Below are positions 40,729-42,342 of a stretch of DNA of 42,342 nucleotides, piece by piece; positions within the stretch are counted from its first letter, which is position 1; each line of letters begins with the position of its first letter. The position numbers and the translations under genes were made by a program. The notes under the pieces are model-generated. The model did no database searches. It saw only the letters and a list, made by a program, of their open reading frames with translations, and was not told where the DNA came from. Origin of the DNA: an uncultured Lachnospiraceae bacterium. Its GTDB lineage: Bacteria > Bacillota > Clostridia > Lachnospirales > Lachnospiraceae. The stretch spans positions 1 to 42,342 of the forward strand of contig CANQAR010000023.1 of NCBI GenBank assembly GCA_947588845.1. Reading direction: 5' to 3'.

Positions 40729-42285
40729 TTAATCTCTGCCAAATAATTTTGTCGTCATGAGAAGCCATTCTGCGCGGTCAGGCGTCAGATCTTCCTCTGC
40801 GTAACGGAAGGACCAGTTGGCGGCGGCGACGCCCGGCGTATTCATCCTCGCCTCGCTCCCGAGCACCAGAAGATCCTGGATCGGAAAGATCGCGTAGCGG
40901 GCGATCGAGGAGAAGCAGATCCGGATAAAGTCGAGACTCACATAGTCCCCGGAAGTATTTCCGTAGCGGCGGATCCTGTCCTTCACTTTTTCCGGCTGCG
41001 TCCGATACCAGCCCATGGTCGTGTCGTTGTCGTGCGTGCCGGTGTAGCAGATGCAGTTCGTCGTCTTGTAGAAATGCGGGATATAGTTGTCGTCCTTCAT
41101 ATTTTCAAAACCAAACTGCAGGACCTTCATGCCGGGGAAGCCCAGCGTGTCGCGCAGGAGCTCCACTTCGGGCGTGATGATGCCGAGATCCTCCGCCATA
41201 ATCGGGAGATCTTTGCCAAGTTCTTTTTCGATGGCATTGAACAGATCTTCGCCGGGTCCTTTGATCCAGGTACCGTTGATGGCGGTCTCCTCGCCTGCAG
41301 GGACAGACCAGTATGCCTCAAAGCCGCGGAAGTGGTCGATCCGCAGATGATCGGTAAATTTCAGCTGACGGCGGATGCGCGCGATCCACCATTTATATCC
41401 GGTCTTTTTGTGGTAATCCCAGTCGTAGAGCGGGTTGCCCCAGAGCTGTCCGGTCGCGCTGAAATAATCGGGCGGAACTCCCGCGACGCAGAGCGGGTGG
41501 CCCGTCGTGTCGAGCTGGAACAGCTTCTGGTTCCCCCAGACGTCGCAGCTGTCCGGCGAGACGAAGATCGGGATATCGCCGATGATCTCAATCTCTTTCT
41601 CATGCGCATACTCGCGCAGCTCCATCCACTGTTTTTCAAAAAGAAACTGCAGGAAGCAGTAGTACCGGATCGATTCGGCAAGTTTGCCGCGCCATTTATT
41701 TTTTAATTCAGGGCTTGGGGCGGCGAGACCTTCTTCCCATTCAAGCCATGCGCGTCCCTGGTGATAATCCTTGCATGCCATGAAAAGCGCGTAATCGTCG
41801 AGCCATTCGGCCTCTTCCAGACAGTATGCCTCAAATTCCTCGATCATAGTCTTGTCCGGCGTGTGCGCAAAATTGGCCCAGGCCTTTTTGAGCAGCTTTG
41901 TCTTGTACTGAATGGCAGGACCATAGTCAACCTTGTGTGGATCCCATGCGGGGTTGTCCGCCACGTCCTCTTTTGTCAGCAGCTTCTGTTCGATCAGTTT
42001 GTCCGGGCTGATGATCAGCGGCTGTCCCGCGAAAGCGGAAAAGCCCTGGTAGGGGGAATCGCCGAAGCCGGTAGGGCCAAGCGGAAGCACCTGCCAGAGA
42101 TGCTGGCCGGATTTTTCCAGAAAATCGATAAAGTCATAGGCGCCCGGACCGAGGTCGCCGATCCCGTACGGGGACGGAAACGAGGTAGGATGCACAAGAA
42201 TGCCGGAAAAACGTTCGCGCACGGGTTTGACAGGCTGCGTCGGCTCCGGAATCATGGTGGTGATGGTAGTTTTTGTGGTGTTCAT
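40729..42285 (-). CDS. malQ: 4-alpha-glucanotransferase (amylomaltase)
   Basis: The 518-residue GH77 enzyme moves alpha-1,4-glucan segments between maltooligosaccharides and glycogen. The N-terminal signature is GILVHPTSFPSPYGIGDLG then PGAYDFIDFL. The catalytic regions are LRIDHFRGFEAYW (nucleophile Asp), MAEDLGIITPEV (acid/base Glu) and CYTGTHDNDTTMGW (transition-state Asp). Length is typical. The ATG at 42285 has AAGGAG five bases upstream; the frame continues to the window edge but those codons precede a good ribosome site. The promoter is outside the window. Together with glgC-glgD it points to glycogen turnover. Confidence 0.97.
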   Translation of the reverse strand: MNTTKTTITTMIPEPTQPVKPVRERFSGILVHPTSFPSPYGIGDLGPGAYDFIDFLEKSGQHLWQVLPLGPTGFGDSPYQGFSAFAGQPLIISPDKLIEQKLLTKEDVADNPAWDPHKVDYGPAIQYKTKLLKKAWANFAHTPDKTMIEEFEAYCLEEAEWLDDYALFMACKDYHQGRAWLEWEEGLAAPSPELKNKWRGKLAESIRYYCFLQFLFEKQWMELREYAHEKEIEIIGDIPIFVSPDSCDVWGNQKLFQLDTTGHPLCVAGVPPDYFSATGQLWGNPLYDWDYHKKTGYKWWIARIRRQLKFTDHLRIDHFRGFEAYWSVPAGEETAINGTWIKGPGEDLFNAIEKELGKDLPIMAEDLGIITPEVELLRDTLGFPGMKVLQFGFENMKDDNYIPHFYKTTNCICYTGTHDNDTTMGWYRTQPEKVKDRIRRYGNTSGDYVSLDFIRICFSSIARYAIFPIQDLLVLGSEARMNTPGVAAANWSFRYAEEDLTPDRAEWLLMTTKLFGRD

Positions 42286-42342
42286 AGGTTCTCCTTCATA
42301 GTAGATCAGGTTACTAAGTTTAAGTAAACACAGGCGCCGCAA

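Noticed and set aside
1-42342. CRISPR array or prophage
   Set aside because: No regularly spaced direct repeats with unique spacers and no phage structural genes were seen.

Overview
The window looks like chromosomal sequence from an endospore-forming member of the Clostridia, most probably a Lachnospiraceae. The evidence is the spoIIAA-spoIIAB-sigF operon, spoVAA-spoVAB, spoVG, a clade II single-chain PurL, the DnaD/DnaC-type helicase-loading pair, a two-subunit GlgC/GlgD ADP-glucose pyrophosphorylase and two AAA-ATPase-like/PD-(D/E)XK proteins. This placement rests on gene content and remembered family resemblance, not on a search.

Layout. 1-2.4 kb: the end of a probable solute-binding protein gene facing a secreted DUF6612-like protein. 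2.5-6.2 kb: folC behind a leader with its own promoter and an intrinsic terminator, a 52-codon ORF coupled to it in series, and a zinc-ribbon/TPR membrane protein. 6.2-7.9 kb: the spoIIA operon (anti-anti-sigma, anti-sigma and sigma F), with a hairpin in front and another between the first two genes. 8.0-15.6 kb: a promoter, a structured leader, purL and a very large CapA-type membrane protein with an acidic cytoplasmic N-terminus, ending at a 21-bp-stem terminator. 15.7-19.3 kb: a RAYT-like protein that has lost its HUH histidines, a PAP2 enzyme, tRNA-Gln(CTG), an acyl-ACP thioesterase and a CvfB-like S1 protein. 19.4-20.9 kb: a small membrane protein with spoVAA-spoVAB. 21-29.5 kb: AAA-ATPase/nuclease copy 1, a predicted ABC-class ATPase, an SbcD/YhaO-like nuclease, a YhaN-like ATPase, endonuclease IV and a long PRPP synthetase. 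29.7-34 kb: dnaD-dnaC, a dense cluster of DnaA boxes upstream of it, and murC. 34.2-37.1 kb: glgC-glgD and spoVG. 37.2-42.3 kb: AAA-ATPase/nuclease copy 2, a group IIC intron 5' remnant, a shortened toxin-antitoxin pair, plsC and malQ.

Three themes go beyond the gene list. First, RNA and DNA control elements: leaders of folC, purL and the PAP2 gene, and the DnaA-box cluster beside the helicase-loader operon. Second, a dispersed palindromic repeat (core GGCCC..GGAAAYCAGCTG followed by a second hairpin) sits in at least seven intergenic spaces, mostly at gene 3' ends; one copy of its second hairpin appears to have served as the landing site of a group IIC intron. Third, two core enzymes, PurL and DnaC, carry in-frame tandem repeats in inter-domain linkers. 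No CRISPR array, intact transposon or prophage was seen.
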